From: Pelosinus baikalensis
Lineage (GTDB): Bacteria > Bacillota > Negativicutes > DSM-13327
Direction: 5' to 3'
Length of the DNA stretch: 64,000 nt
Assembly (NCBI RefSeq): GCF_020819555.1
Contig: NZ_JAJHJB010000014.1
Location: forward strand, 47,470-111,469
How positions within the stretch are numbered: position 1 is the first letter of the stretch; every line of letters starts with the position of its first letter. The position numbers and the translations under genes were made by a program. The notes under the pieces were generated by a model. That model was not told the origin of the DNA, searched no databases, and saw only the letters and a list, made by a program, of their open reading frames with translations. This document shows, piece by piece, positions 25,870 through 35,534 of the stretch.

Positions 25870-27582
25870 ATGTGGAAAATAAAAGGAATCGCAGCTTCAG
25901 CAGGAATAGCTATTGGAAAAATTATGCATATGCAAGAGGCGGTACATGATTTCTGTCGTCTGGTAGATGCATCACAGACCCCGGCTGAAAAAGAACGTTT
26001 TTATGCAGCGCAGCAGGCTGCTGAAAAAGAGTTAGAGATATTGCAAGAACGTACAGCAGCCAATATGGGAGAACAGCAGGCAGAAGTTTTTGCTGCTCAT
26101 AAGCTAATGGTCACAGATCCTTCTTTTGTTGAAGTTGTTTTGAATCATATTGACAATCAGGCAAGCGCTGAAGCAGCAGTAGAATATGCAGCCAATGAAA
26201 TTGCTGCGATGTTTGCTGGTCTTGATAGTGAATATATGCAGGAGAGGGCAGCTGATATCAAGGATATTGGCAAACGCTTAGTACGCATATTGCAGGGCGG
26301 TACGGCCGAGGTCAACTATACAGGTATTTTAGCAGCTCAGGATTTATTGCCTTCTGATACGGCTGCTCTTGATTTAGATTGTGTATCAGGTTTTATTACT
26401 GCTCTAGGAGGAAAGACTTCTCATAGCTCCATTTTGGCTAGGGCAGCAGGTATTCCCGCTGTTGTAGGGGTTGGCAGTGCATTAGAGAAGTTAAATAATG
26501 GAGATACCGTGATTGTTGATGGACATGTAGGAGAGGTCCTAGTGAATCCTGAAGAGGATATACTAGCTGATTATCGCTTGCGTATTAAAAAAGAGCAAGA
26601 GAGAGCTGCACTTTTAGCATCTGTTGGCCATTTACCCAGCGAGACATTAGATGGTCATCATATCGAGTTGGCTTGCAATATTGGTACACCTGGGGATATG
26701 GAAAAAGTAATTGCTGCAGGTGCAGAGGGTGTTGGCTTATTCCGTACTGAATTTTTGTTCCTAGATAAAACCAGTGTGCCAACTGAAGAAGAACAGGTAG
26801 AATCTTATAAAGCCGTACTTGCGGCAATGCCTGATAAAAAGATTGTAATTCGTACGCTGGATGCTGGTGGAGATAAACAGTTGCCCTTTATTGGCGGACT
26901 GCCAGAAGCGAATCCGGCCCTTGGGTTACGAGCCATCCGTTTGTGTATGGTGTACCAGGATGTATTTAAAACGCAATTGCGTGCTTTATTACGCGCAAGC
27001 GTAGCAGGAAACTTGCATATTATGTTTCCAATGATTGCTACCGTTGATGAACTGTTAAGTGCAAAAGCCTTATTACAAGAAGCTGCTAAAGAATTAACGC
27101 AAGAAGGAGTCCCTTATAAGAGCGATGTGGCAGTAGGGATTATGGTTGAGGTTCCGGCAGCAGCTGCGATTGCAGATATCTTGGCAGAAGAAGTGGACTT
27201 TTTCAGTATTGGCACTAATGATCTTGTTCAATATACAATGGCGGCAGATCGCATGAATGAACATGTGGCGTATCTAAGTGATTATTTTCAGCCGCCAGTC
27301 GTTCGCTTAATTGGCAATGTTGCAAAAGCTGCACAAAAAGCTGGTAAATGGGTAGGTATGTGTGGTGAGATGGCAGGGGATCCTCTAGCGACTCCTTTAT
27401 TAGTGGGACTTGGTTTAACAGAATTATCCATGAATGGGCGTGCGGTTCCTATAGTGAAGCATCGTATACGCCAGCTTGACGTAAAGCAGACGCAAAAATG
27501 GGCTGATGAGATATTAAGTCTGCGTACTGCATCTGATATTAAGAAAAGGTTAGAAGAAATAGCCTTAGAATTTGAAATATAA
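25870..27582 (+). CDS. ptsI: PTS Enzyme I (phosphoenolpyruvate-protein phosphotransferase)
   Basis: The start is ATG 25870, five bases after the HPr stop region. A longer frame begins inside ptsH. The 570-residue enzyme has the phosphohistidine His185 in GGKTSHSSILARAAGIP, the PEP-binding GVGLFRTEFLF and IRTLDAGGDKQLPF blocks, IGTNDLVQYTMAADR, and catalytic Cys498 in GMCGEMAGD. It draws phosphate from PEP and loads HPr. It is complete and of normal length. It is co-transcribed with ptsH and probably pfkA from the sigma-54 promoter at 24573. Confidence 0.97.
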   Translation: MWKIKGIAASAGIAIGKIMHMQEAVHDFCRLVDASQTPAEKERFYAAQQAAEKELEILQERTAANMGEQQAEVFAAHKLMVTDPSFVEVVLNHIDNQASAEAAVEYAANEIAAMFAGLDSEYMQERAADIKDIGKRLVRILQGGTAEVNYTGILAAQDLLPSDTAALDLDCVSGFITALGGKTSHSSILARAAGIPAVVGVGSALEKLNNGDTVIVDGHVGEVLVNPEEDILADYRLRIKKEQERAALLASVGHLPSETLDGHHIELACNIGTPGDMEKVIAAGAEGVGLFRTEFLFLDKTSVPTEEEQVESYKAVLAAMPDKKIVIRTLDAGGDKQLPFIGGLPEANPALGLRAIRLCMVYQDVFKTQLRALLRASVAGNLHIMFPMIATVDELLSAKALLQEAAKELTQEGVPYKSDVAVGIMVEVPAAAAIADILAEEVDFFSIGTNDLVQYTMAADRMNEHVAYLSDYFQPPVVRLIGNVAKAAQKAGKWVGMCGEMAGDPLATPLLVGLGLTELSMNGRAVPIVKHRIRQLDVKQTQKWADEILSLRTASDIKKRLEEIALEFEI

Positions 27583-27667
27583 TAGTTGTAATACATTCTA
27601 AGGAAGGTGGGCGGAGAGCAGTCTTCGCCCTTTCTGGAGAAGTAGCAAAAAAGAGGTGGAATGTGTG

Positions 27668-28630
27668 ATGTTAAAGCGTATTGCTGTCATGACTAGTGGT
27701 GGCGATTCTCCTGGTATGAATGCAGCTATTCGTGCTGTTGTTCGTGTAGCTATCCATGAAGGGGTAGAAGTGTGGGGAATTTACAATGGCTATGCAGGCA
27801 TGTATGAAGATAAAATGATAAAATTGGAATCTCGTTCAGTAGGAGACATTCTGCATCGGGGAGGAACTTTTTTAGGAACTGCGCGTTGTGAAGTTTTTAA
27901 AACGTTAGAAGGTCGACAAAAAGCTGCTGAAAATCTTAAACGCCGAGGAATCGAAGGTGTAGTTATTATTGGTGGCGATGGATCTCTTACAGGTGCTCAA
28001 TTGTTATCTGAATTAGGAATTGCTGTAGTTGGTTTACCTGGTACGATCGACAATGATATTTGGGGGACGGATTATACCATTGGCTTTGATACTGCTATCA
28101 ATACAGTCGTAGAAGCGATTAATAAGCTGCGGGATACGGCCTCTTCACATGGACGGGTAATGGTTCTTGAAGTAATGGGACGAAACTCAGGATGGATTGC
28201 TATGACGGCTGGGCTTGCTGGTGGTGCAGAACAGATACTGATTCCAGAAATGACTGTTAATTTAGATGAGCTGTGCGCCAAGCTAAGCAAGTCGCGGGAT
28301 GCAGGAAAAAAATATAGTATTGTGGTTGTAGCAGAAGGTGTAGGCAGTGCTGTAACCATTGGTGAGAAGATTGCTAAGGATACTGGTCTTGATACCCGAG
28401 TATCTGTATTGGGGCATATACAGCGGGGAGGATCTCCGAGTGTATTTGATCGTATTTTAGCCAGTACACTAGCGGAACATGCAGTGATGGCTCTGATTTC
28501 CGGTATATCCAATGTATTATTCGGTTCGAAGAACGGCGCAGTCGTTGCAATTGACTTAGTCGATGCCATTGGGCATAAACGGACAATTGATACCTCTACA
28601 TTTCGGCTGGCAACATTACTGTCCAAGTAA
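27668..28630 (+). CDS. pfkA: ATP-dependent 6-phosphofructokinase
   Basis: ATG 27668 lies nine bases after AGAGGTGG. The 320-residue enzyme has MTSGGDSPGMNAAIRAVVR, GGDGSLTGA (the ATP-type GGDGS), the catalytic PGTIDNDIWGTDYT, VMGRNSGWIA, and HIQRGGSPSVFDR. It phosphorylates fructose 6-phosphate, the committed glycolytic step. It closes the sigma-54 PTS operon and is followed by a terminator. Joining PFK to EI and HPr would raise the PEP supply and the PTS together. A second, frameshifted paralogue sits at 43956. Confidence 0.96.
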   Translation: MLKRIAVMTSGGDSPGMNAAIRAVVRVAIHEGVEVWGIYNGYAGMYEDKMIKLESRSVGDILHRGGTFLGTARCEVFKTLEGRQKAAENLKRRGIEGVVIIGGDGSLTGAQLLSELGIAVVGLPGTIDNDIWGTDYTIGFDTAINTVVEAINKLRDTASSHGRVMVLEVMGRNSGWIAMTAGLAGGAEQILIPEMTVNLDELCAKLSKSRDAGKKYSIVVVAEGVGSAVTIGEKIAKDTGLDTRVSVLGHIQRGGSPSVFDRILASTLAEHAVMALISGISNVLFGSKNGAVVAIDLVDAIGHKRTIDTSTFRLATLLSK

Positions 28631-28694
28631 CAAAGACAAGAAACTGCGGGTTAGAGTTAGAGACCTAATAACATAATTTGATCGTCTGATAAAG

Positions 28695-28738
28695 CGATAA
28701 AAGCATCGGTATATAAAAACCATGCTTTTATTTTTTTT
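28695..28738 (+). terminator. Terminator after pfkA
   Basis: AAAAGCATCGGT pairs with ACCATGCTTTT (one bulge) and is followed by a long T run. Confidence 0.85.
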
Positions 28739-28750
28739 AGTATCAGAGTT

Positions 28751-28924
28751 TATAAGTTTTGTAGGTGAAAACTTAAATTTTATGAACCACAAAGGCACAA
28801 TGCCGCTGATGCGGCACACAAAGGAGTACACAAGAAAATATAAAAAAATCCCTTAGTGTCCTTTGCGTCTTTGTGGTTCAAAATGTTTTGTTTTTTTAAG
28901 GATGCGATAATGAGTTTTCTCATC
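28751..28924 (+). repeat. Full copy of the AACCACAAAG palindromic repeat
   Basis: It contains TATAAGTTTTGTAGGTGAAA, GAACCACAAAGGCACAATG, GCCGC..GCGGC, CACACAAAGGAG, then CCTTTGCGTCTTTGTGGTTC and a tail with TTTTTTTAAGGATGCG. It is oriented like the copies at 16863 and 32213. Confidence 0.9.
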
Positions 28925-29006
28925 TCCTTTACTAGGGATAGAAAGTAGCAAAGCATAAAAAAATTTGTATTACAGATTATAACGTTTTATAATGTACTAT
29001 AAATGA

Positions 29007-29172
29007 CTAGTAGTCCACCAAGCCTAAATCCATGGTGCTCTTGTCGCGATATTTCCCGCCCAGCTTCGTTGTCGTCACCTTACATATGTCCGATATGCGC
29101 GACTCCTCCGCCTTGCTGGACGAAAAATCTCGCGCAATTCATCCCATAGCTTTAGTCTTGGCGGACTACTAG
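29007..29172 (-). repeat. Structured 166-nt palindromic element, copy A
   Basis: Read on the minus strand, the outer arms CTAGTAGTCC and GGACTACTAG close a stem that continues through CCAAG/CTTGG and CTAAA/TTTAG. The core carries AGGCGGAGGAG, a CATAT/ATATG hairpin, TAAGGTGACGACAACGAAGC and GGGCGG. The core matches copy B (51517-51676), while the arms are unrelated in sequence but still self-complementary. It is non-coding, between a repeat and the first LevR-like gene. Confidence 0.8.
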
Positions 29173-29200
29173 CTGATGCTGTCTTAAAGGAGAGCGAAAA

Positions 29201-32149
29201 ATGAAACGTCAATTAAAAATTTTAGAAATCTTAGATGAATTATGCACGAAAAAACTAGATAAGAATATGATGCAGCAGCATAAACCATTAGGTTTTACAG
29301 CAGAAGAAGTGGCAGTTTTAACAGGGTTTTCTCGTAGTAATGTCAGCAGTGATTTAAATGCCTTACATAGGGAGAAGTTGGTAGTAAAAGTAGTGAGTCG
29401 ATCCACCTATTATGTCACAGTGAAATGGGTAGAAAGTATTTATCCCGCACTGAAGGGAAAGGTTCCCGAAATGGTACGGCACCAGCGGCAAATTGAAGAG
29501 TTAGCTACGAATGAATTTTCCCAATCAGGAAGGGCGGGGGATGTATCTGATACCACGCGCCTGAAAAATGATAATGCCTTATATGACAATGCTCAGAATT
29601 ATGATTCTTTTGATGGTTTAATTGGTGCCCAAGATAGTTTAAAAGTCGCAGTCGAGCAAGCAAAGGCTTCAGCTCTATATCCCCCAAAAGGTTTAGATAC
29701 GCTATTAGTTGGTTCTACAGGTGTGGGAAAAACCTTATTTGCTGAATATATGTATAGATTTGCTTGCAGCCAGGGAAAAATTGCTCATGGTGGACAGTTT
29801 ATTGTATTTAACTGTGCTGACTATGCAAATAATCCTCAGCTTTTGATGTCTCAGCTTTTTGGTCATGTACGAGGCGCTTTTACTGGGGCTGATAAAGATA
29901 AAGCCGGCTTAGTGGAAAAAGCGGATGGCGGCATGTTATTCTTAGATGAAGTACATCGCTTGCCGCCAGAAGGGCAGGAAATGCTGTTTTATCTACTAGA
30001 TCGTGGAGATTTTCGCCGCATGGGTGATACTGATAAAATTCGCCATGTTACCATAAGGTTAGTCGCAGCTACTACCGAAAATCCAGATTCTGCTTTATTA
30101 AAAACATTCTTGCGCCGTATACCTGTGGTCATATCGCTGCCCGATTTAGCCATGAGACCATTACACGAACGATTTGAACTAATTAAATTTTTACTGGCAC
30201 GTGAAGCCGTACATATTCAGTCGAAGCTAATTGTTAGCCAAGAAGCCTTGTGGGCATTATTGTTATACCGCTGTCAGGGCAATATTGGGCAGCTGCGCAA
30301 TGACTTGCAACTAATATGTGCAAAAGCTTTCTTGCATCGAGGAGATAAGGCGGCACCTGTTCGCCTGGTTTACGAAGAGCTGCCGCCTAAGATTAAACAA
30401 GCCATTGTCTATGATCCTCAAGCCCGCCTGGAAACTAGTAAAATTTTATGTACCTTAGGCAGTGAATTATTCATTCAGCCAAATGGAGTAGCGGCGGATG
30501 AAGAGGCAGATCGGAGCTTACCAAAGAATTTCTATCAGACTATTAGTGAGCGCATGCAGTTTCTTAAGTCCCAAGGAATTGGACAGGCAGAGATTGTTCA
30601 ATGCATTGAGATGGATTTTGAAAACTATTTTCAGCGATTAGGTCCTGAACAACTGGAAATATCCCAGGAATATTTACAAAGTGTTTTGCCACAAGATTTT
30701 CTCAGTGTTTTTGACCTAGCCTGCAGCCTGGCTGAAAAAATGGGGAAAACCCTGAGCCGTAGATTATATTATGCCTTAGCCATTCATATTGCTGCTACGG
30801 TAGAAAGAATTCGCAGCGGCCTGCCTATTGTAAATCCTAATGTTAGATCCGTGGCTGAGCAGCATCCTAAGGAATATATTGTAGCAGAAAAAATGGCGAA
30901 GTGCATTGGTGAACAGATGGGCATCTTGATCCCGTTGGATGAAATCGGATTTATTGCTTTAATGCTGGCAACCTTTGACGATCGCCAAGGCAGGGAAGAG
31001 CGAAAAGTTGGTGTTTTGGTGATTACACACGGTAACTCGACTGCTACCAGTATGGTAGATTTTGCGAATAAGCTGCTAGGAGTTACTCATGCCAAAGCAA
31101 TTGATATGCCTCTAGAAGCCAATGTAGATTGGGCAATTGAAAAAGCAGTTCAGGTGGCAAAAGAAATTGACCAAGGGAAAGGCATAATTCTGCTGGTTGA
31201 TATGGGCTCGCTATCAGGTGTAGCGAAAGCTCTTACGAATCGAACGGGTATCATGGTAAAAAGTGTAGAAATGGTAAGTACATTAATGGTACTGCATGTA
31301 TTACATAAAGCCATATTACCGAAAAATGATATCAATATTGTCTATCGATCTGCTTGGACAGCGCGTAGTATGGTTCAAACGGTAGTACAGGCAAATAACC
31401 CGACTGATTTTATGAATGGTAAAGATAAGGCTATTTTGACTACTTGCCTTACAGGGCAGGGAGCAGCCGCCAAAATTAAGGGCTTATTAGAAAAATTACT
31501 AAATCAGTGGCAGTTATTTAATATTCGTGTAATTGCTGTAGAGGCTGGCAATCAGGAAATGTTGCAAACTCGCCTGATGTCTTTGCAGCATTCCTATGAT
31601 ATCGTAGCTAGTGTAGGCAGTATTGATCCTCAAATGGAGGATAGACCTCATATTGCCATCGAAGAGCTCATGCAGGGTGGTGCTGGCAGTGAACTGCGCC
31701 GTCTGCTCACGGAAGGGTTAAAGGCCTCTGATATTGCAGATCGTTATACAGATAGGGGCATGGATTGGGAAGTGATGCGTGGTATGGTTGCAGGTATGTT
31801 GGATGAATTTCTGACTTTTGTGAATCCGCGTAAAGTGATGGATACTCTTATGATCTGCATTAGAAAGCTAGAAGATGAATTGCAAGTGGAGTTTTCTTCT
31901 TCTGGACTGGTACGCATGTTAGTACATTCTGCCTGCATGGTAGAACGCTTGCTTACTCATGCAGGAATCAGTTATCCAGAAACAGCTGCATTTATTGCTG
32001 AGCATCCTCTTGAATATTCAGTGTTAAAAAAAGTAAGTAATGCTCTAGAAGAACAATTCACTGTGAATGTAAATGATGAAGAAATTTGCCATTTAATTGA
32101 GATTATCAAAATGGAGCGGCGAAAGAATAATAATGTAGAAGAAGGGTAA
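29201..32149 (+). CDS. LevR-like sigma-54 activator with PTS regulation domains (first)
   Basis: The 982-residue regulator has an N-terminal helix-turn-helix (about 30-65) and a sigma-54 AAA+ domain (about 145-385) with Walker A GSTGVGKT (Lys177), the sigma-contact loop GAFTGA (225-230) and Walker B GMLFLDEVHRLPP. A PRD (about 450-570) follows, then an EIIA-Man-like domain with VLVITHGNSTATSM (His near 609), an EIIB-like segment, and a second PRD at the C-terminus. This is the LevR/MtlR architecture that activates sigma-54 promoters according to phosphorylation by the PTS. The obvious target is the sigma-54 promoter at 24573, whose genes encode IIA, IIB, HPr and EI. The ATG follows AAAGGAGAG. 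Confidence 0.95.
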   Translation: MKRQLKILEILDELCTKKLDKNMMQQHKPLGFTAEEVAVLTGFSRSNVSSDLNALHREKLVVKVVSRSTYYVTVKWVESIYPALKGKVPEMVRHQRQIEELATNEFSQSGRAGDVSDTTRLKNDNALYDNAQNYDSFDGLIGAQDSLKVAVEQAKASALYPPKGLDTLLVGSTGVGKTLFAEYMYRFACSQGKIAHGGQFIVFNCADYANNPQLLMSQLFGHVRGAFTGADKDKAGLVEKADGGMLFLDEVHRLPPEGQEMLFYLLDRGDFRRMGDTDKIRHVTIRLVAATTENPDSALLKTFLRRIPVVISLPDLAMRPLHERFELIKFLLAREAVHIQSKLIVSQEALWALLLYRCQGNIGQLRNDLQLICAKAFLHRGDKAAPVRLVYEELPPKIKQAIVYDPQARLETSKILCTLGSELFIQPNGVAADEEADRSLPKNFYQTISERMQFLKSQGIGQAEIVQCIEMDFENYFQRLGPEQLEISQEYLQSVLPQDFLSVFDLACSLAEKMGKTLSRRLYYALAIHIAATVERIRSGLPIVNPNVRSVAEQHPKEYIVAEKMAKCIGEQMGILIPLDEIGFIALMLATFDDRQGREERKVGVLVITHGNSTATSMVDFANKLLGVTHAKAIDMPLEANVDWAIEKAVQVAKEIDQGKGIILLVDMGSLSGVAKALTNRTGIMVKSVEMVSTLMVLHVLHKAILPKNDINIVYRSAWTARSMVQTVVQANNPTDFMNGKDKAILTTCLTGQGAAAKIKGLLEKLLNQWQLFNIRVIAVEAGNQEMLQTRLMSLQHSYDIVASVGSIDPQMEDRPHIAIEELMQGGAGSELRRLLTEGLKASDIADRYTDRGMDWEVMRGMVAGMLDEFLTFVNPRKVMDTLMICIRKLEDELQVEFSSSGLVRMLVHSACMVERLLTHAGISYPETAAFIAEHPLEYSVLKKVSNALEEQFTVNVNDEEICHLIEIIKMERRKNNNVEEG

Positions 32150-32156
32150 GGCTGAT

Positions 32157-32202
32157 AACAAGGAAAGAGGCTTTTTAATAAGAAAAGCCTCTTTCCTTGT
32201 TA
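32157..32202 (+). terminator. Strong terminator after the first LevR-like gene
   Basis: AACAAGGAAAGAGGCTTTT pairs perfectly over 19 bp with AAAAGCCTCTTTCCTTGTT. Confidence 0.9.
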
Positions 32203-32212
32203 TAGTAGTGCC

Positions 32213-32337
32213 TATAGGTTTTGTAGGTGGAAAAATAAAAAAATTACGAACCACAAACGCACAATGTATAAATAACCCTTTGTGTACTTTGCGCCTTTGT
32301 GGTTCAATTCGTTTTATCTGTTTTAAAGGATGCGTAA
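32213..32337 (+). repeat. AACCACAAAG palindromic repeat lacking the central hairpin
   Basis: It has TATAGGTTTTGTAGGTGGAA, GAACCACAAACGCACAATG, then directly CCCTTTGTGTACTTTGCGCC, TTTGTGGTTC and the tail TGTTTTAAAGGATGCG. The GCCGC/GCGGC and CACACAAAGGAG segments are missing. Confidence 0.85.
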
Positions 32338-32556
32338 CATTTTTTTTTTTTTGAGATTATATAAATATAAAATTCAGTTATTTTTACGTATTTTAAAAAT
32401 GCGCAAAAGTGTAAGGGGGACAATGAAAAAACGTAAGTGATTTTATAAAAAAAGTAAATAAACACAAAAAGTGTGACTAGATTCAACTTTGGAAAATATA
32501 TTTAGTTCAATATTATCCAAGCCTCTCTCTCATCACTAACATAATTGACCACTAGT

Positions 32557-32572
32557 TGGCACGAGTCTTGCA
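32557..32572 (+). promoter_or_regulatory. Sigma-54 promoter of the pentitol-PTS operon
   Basis: TGGCACGAGTCTTGCA is a full consensus -24/-12 element. The predicted start (about 32583) is only about 15 bases from the GTG of the activator gene, so the activator heads its own sigma-54 operon. Confidence 0.93.
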
Positions 32573-32597
32573 ATAATAAAAGACAGGAGGGTTAGAT

Positions 32598-35534
32598 GTG
32601 AAAAATAAACTCCGCAGTATCCTTTTAAAAGAAAATAAAAAAGAACCGCTAACGGATCTGCAATTAGGTGAAAGTTTATTAGTAAGCAGAGAATATATGA
32701 CGTTACTCCGCAAGGAACTAAAAATTGCAGACTCTCGAGAACGAAAGAAGATCTATATTTGCGAGGAAATATCCCAGATATTACAGAAAAATGAGAATAT
32801 CTCTTACCGTGAATTGACTAAGATGCTGCAAAATAGAGGATATAAATTATCGCGCTACTTGGTAGTCAAATATTTAGAAGAAATCAAAGGCTCGCAAGCT
32901 AATAAACAGATCATAGATGAAGTTTCGCTGCTGAAAGACGGCAGTAAAACGCAAGAAGAGAGTCGAGAAATTCAAGCCTTTCAAAATTTAATTGGTGGAA
33001 AAGGAAGTTTGGAAATACAAATACAGCAGGCTAAAGCTGCAGTATTATATCCGCCAAATGGGTTGCATTGCTTGATTTTAGGGGAAACAGGTGTAGGCAA
33101 AAGTGAGTTGGCAGAGTCCATGTACAAGTTTTCCATCGAAAGCGGCAGGCTAGCCAAAGAATCTCCCTTTATTGTTTTTAACTGCGCCGATTACGCTGAA
33201 AACGCCCAATTGTTAATATCTCATCTGTTTGGGAGCGTAAAAGGCGCTTATACAGGAGCCGCGCAAGATAAGAGAGGGTTAATCGAGCAGGCAGACGGTG
33301 GAATTTTATTTTTAGATGAAGTGCATCGTCTTACATCAGAAGGACAAGAAATGCTGTTTCAACTCATCGATAAGGGGTGCTTTCGCAGGTTAGGAGAGTC
33401 TGATTTTACTAGAAAAGCGGTTGTGCAGCTCATTGCCGCCACCACAGAAAATATTGAGACTACATTATTGGCAACCTTTAAAAGGCGAATTCCCATGATT
33501 ATTGAGGTCCCGCCTTTAAGTAAACGGCCCTTAAATGAAAGATTGAAATTAATTAAAAATTTCTTTGGTTATGAATCAACGAGAATGAATGCACCAATTC
33601 ATGTAGCCTTAGACGTCATGAAATCGTACCTGCTGTATGAGTGTTATGGGAATATTGGACAGCTAAAAAGTGATATTCAAGTTGCTTGCGCCAAGAGCTT
33701 TTTAACCTATGTTATGGATAAAGAAGACTGTGTGAAAATTGATGTAAGAGATTTAAATCTTCACGTTAAAAAGGGACTTTTGAAAATAAAAAGTATGCGG
33801 GATGAAATTGAAAGCCTCGTCTGGCAAGATTTTAGATTTAGTCCTAAAAAGTATAAAAAAATCGCTGAGCTTGAAAACGATATTTATAGTTTCCCAAAAG
33901 AGTTTTATAGCGATATCGAAAAAACTTATACCGAATATGTAAAGCAAGGACTAAATACAGAGGAAATTAATCGTATTATCGGGATTGAGATTGAACGCAA
34001 ATTACAGAATGTTATCAAACACGTTAAAGACAATTTGCATCCTTTATCTCCTGATGAGATTGCTAAAGTCGTGGGAGTTGAGATTATTTCCCTTGTGGAA
34101 GAACTTCTTAAAATTGCTGAAATGACATTAGGAAAGATGGATCATTCCATATTTTATTGTTTAGCCATTCATTTGAATGCTACTTTTCAGCGTATTAAGC
34201 AAGGACGGGAAATTATTAATCCCAACTTAGAAGAAATCAAAAGAAAATACAGCATTGAATATGCTGTAGCCCAAGAAATGATCGCACATATTGAAAAATA
34301 CTATCGAATTCATTTACCAGAGGACGAAGTTGGTTTTATTGCACTCTATCTTAGAGGCAATAAACAAGAAAAAGAAGGTAAAGTTGGTATTCTGGTTGTT
34401 ACTCATGGCAATGTAAGTGTTGGTATGCTGGAAATTGCGAATAAGCTGCTAAATATGAATCATGGCAAAGCGGTAGTCATGACTTTAGATGAGAATCCTA
34501 GTGAAGTATTAGAACGTTTGGCTACGATCATAGAGGCAACTGATGAAGGTAAAGGCGTATTAATGCTGGTGGATATGGGTTCTTTACTGACCTTCGGAGA
34601 AATCATTTCAGAAAGGACAGGTATCCAGATCGAGACGATTGACCGTGTGGATACAGTAATGGTAATTGAAGCCATTCGCAGAAGTATTTTACCTGGATCC
34701 CATATTAAAGATGTGGTGTATGCGGTAGAAAATTTAAATTATACCTTTAAGAAGACGCGAGTGGATCATAAAGTTTTAAAACGGAAAAAAGCAATTATTA
34801 CGGTTTGCTTGACAGGAGAAGGGGTAGCTCTTCAGTGCGGAAGTCATCTGAAGAAAATATTTGGTGAAAAACTAAATGATATAGAATTAATCCATATGGG
34901 GGTTATTGGGAAACGTGATCTTCATAAGCAAATACAAGATACGATCAATACCTATGAAATCATTGCGATAATAGGCAGTATTGATCCTAAATATCACGGT
35001 ATTCCTTTCTTATCTTTAGAGGCATTATTTAACGAAACAGGAAAAAATCAAATTATGAATTTAATTGAATGTAACAATCATTATCGTATGAAAAGTTACA
35101 GTGGCCTGATTCCTCATGTCGTACGAGAGGCGAAATTTATCATGCTGCCAGAAGTAGGCGGGAAAGAAGAAGTGCTGCAGCGTATTTGTAATAGCTTGTT
35201 AGCAGAAGGATATGTCAAAGAAGGATATTATGAGGCTGTTATGGAGCGGGAAAATATGGGAAGCTATGTGATTAATCAAGAAGTTGCTTTGCCCCATGCT
35301 GACAGTAGCTATGTGAATCATCCCGTAATTGTAATTGCCAAAGCGGCAGTGCCGATTGCTTGGGATCATGAGAACACTGTATCATTGATTTGTTTGTTGG
35401 CCTTAGATATCGATGGTAAAGATGGAGTACGGTTTTTATATAACAAATTTGAAAGTGAAAAATTTATTGCGCAAATGCAGCAAGCAAAATCAGAAGACGA
35501 AATTAGGGAGGCTCTATTACATGAATCATGTTAA
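32598..35534 (+). CDS. LevR-like sigma-54 activator with C-terminal EIIA domain (second)
   Basis: This 978-residue regulator starts at GTG behind AGGAGG. Its AAA+ domain (about 125-375) has Walker A GETGVGKS, a sigma-54 loop GAYTGA (Tyr for the usual Phe) and GILFLDEVHRL. Then come a PRD, an EIIA-Man-like part with GILVVTHGNVSVGM, an EIIB-like part, and, unlike the first regulator, a C-terminal EIIA-Fru/Gat-type domain with EVALPHADSSYV. It is the first gene behind a sigma-54 promoter and overlaps the next EIIA gene by 14 bases. Autoactivation, with PTS-dependent phosphorylation setting activity, is the likely scheme. Confidence 0.94.
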   Translation: MKNKLRSILLKENKKEPLTDLQLGESLLVSREYMTLLRKELKIADSRERKKIYICEEISQILQKNENISYRELTKMLQNRGYKLSRYLVVKYLEEIKGSQANKQIIDEVSLLKDGSKTQEESREIQAFQNLIGGKGSLEIQIQQAKAAVLYPPNGLHCLILGETGVGKSELAESMYKFSIESGRLAKESPFIVFNCADYAENAQLLISHLFGSVKGAYTGAAQDKRGLIEQADGGILFLDEVHRLTSEGQEMLFQLIDKGCFRRLGESDFTRKAVVQLIAATTENIETTLLATFKRRIPMIIEVPPLSKRPLNERLKLIKNFFGYESTRMNAPIHVALDVMKSYLLYECYGNIGQLKSDIQVACAKSFLTYVMDKEDCVKIDVRDLNLHVKKGLLKIKSMRDEIESLVWQDFRFSPKKYKKIAELENDIYSFPKEFYSDIEKTYTEYVKQGLNTEEINRIIGIEIERKLQNVIKHVKDNLHPLSPDEIAKVVGVEIISLVEELLKIAEMTLGKMDHSIFYCLAIHLNATFQRIKQGREIINPNLEEIKRKYSIEYAVAQEMIAHIEKYYRIHLPEDEVGFIALYLRGNKQEKEGKVGILVVTHGNVSVGMLEIANKLLNMNHGKAVVMTLDENPSEVLERLATIIEATDEGKGVLMLVDMGSLLTFGEIISERTGIQIETIDRVDTVMVIEAIRRSILPGSHIKDVVYAVENLNYTFKKTRVDHKVLKRKKAIITVCLTGEGVALQCGSHLKKIFGEKLNDIELIHMGVIGKRDLHKQIQDTINTYEIIAIIGSIDPKYHGIPFLSLEALFNETGKNQIMNLIECNNHYRMKSYSGLIPHVVREAKFIMLPEVGGKEEVLQRICNSLLAEGYVKEGYYEAVMERENMGSYVINQEVALPHADSSYVNHPVIVIAKAAVPIAWDHENTVSLICLLALDIDGKDGVRFLYNKFESEKFIAQMQQAKSEDEIREALLHESC

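Noticed and set aside
27608..27635. Terminator between ptsI and pfkA
   Set aside because: The GGGCG/CGCCC stem is short and the following tract is only CCTTTCT. It may be a weak attenuator at most.
28072..28626. Antisense frame of 184 codons opposite pfkA
   Set aside because: It is a shadow of the strongly conserved phosphofructokinase frame, with no start signals.
33240..33260. GAYTGA in the second activator as loss of sigma-54 contact
   Set aside because: Tyr for Phe is tolerated in natural activators, and its own promoter is a perfect -24/-12 element, so activity is likely.
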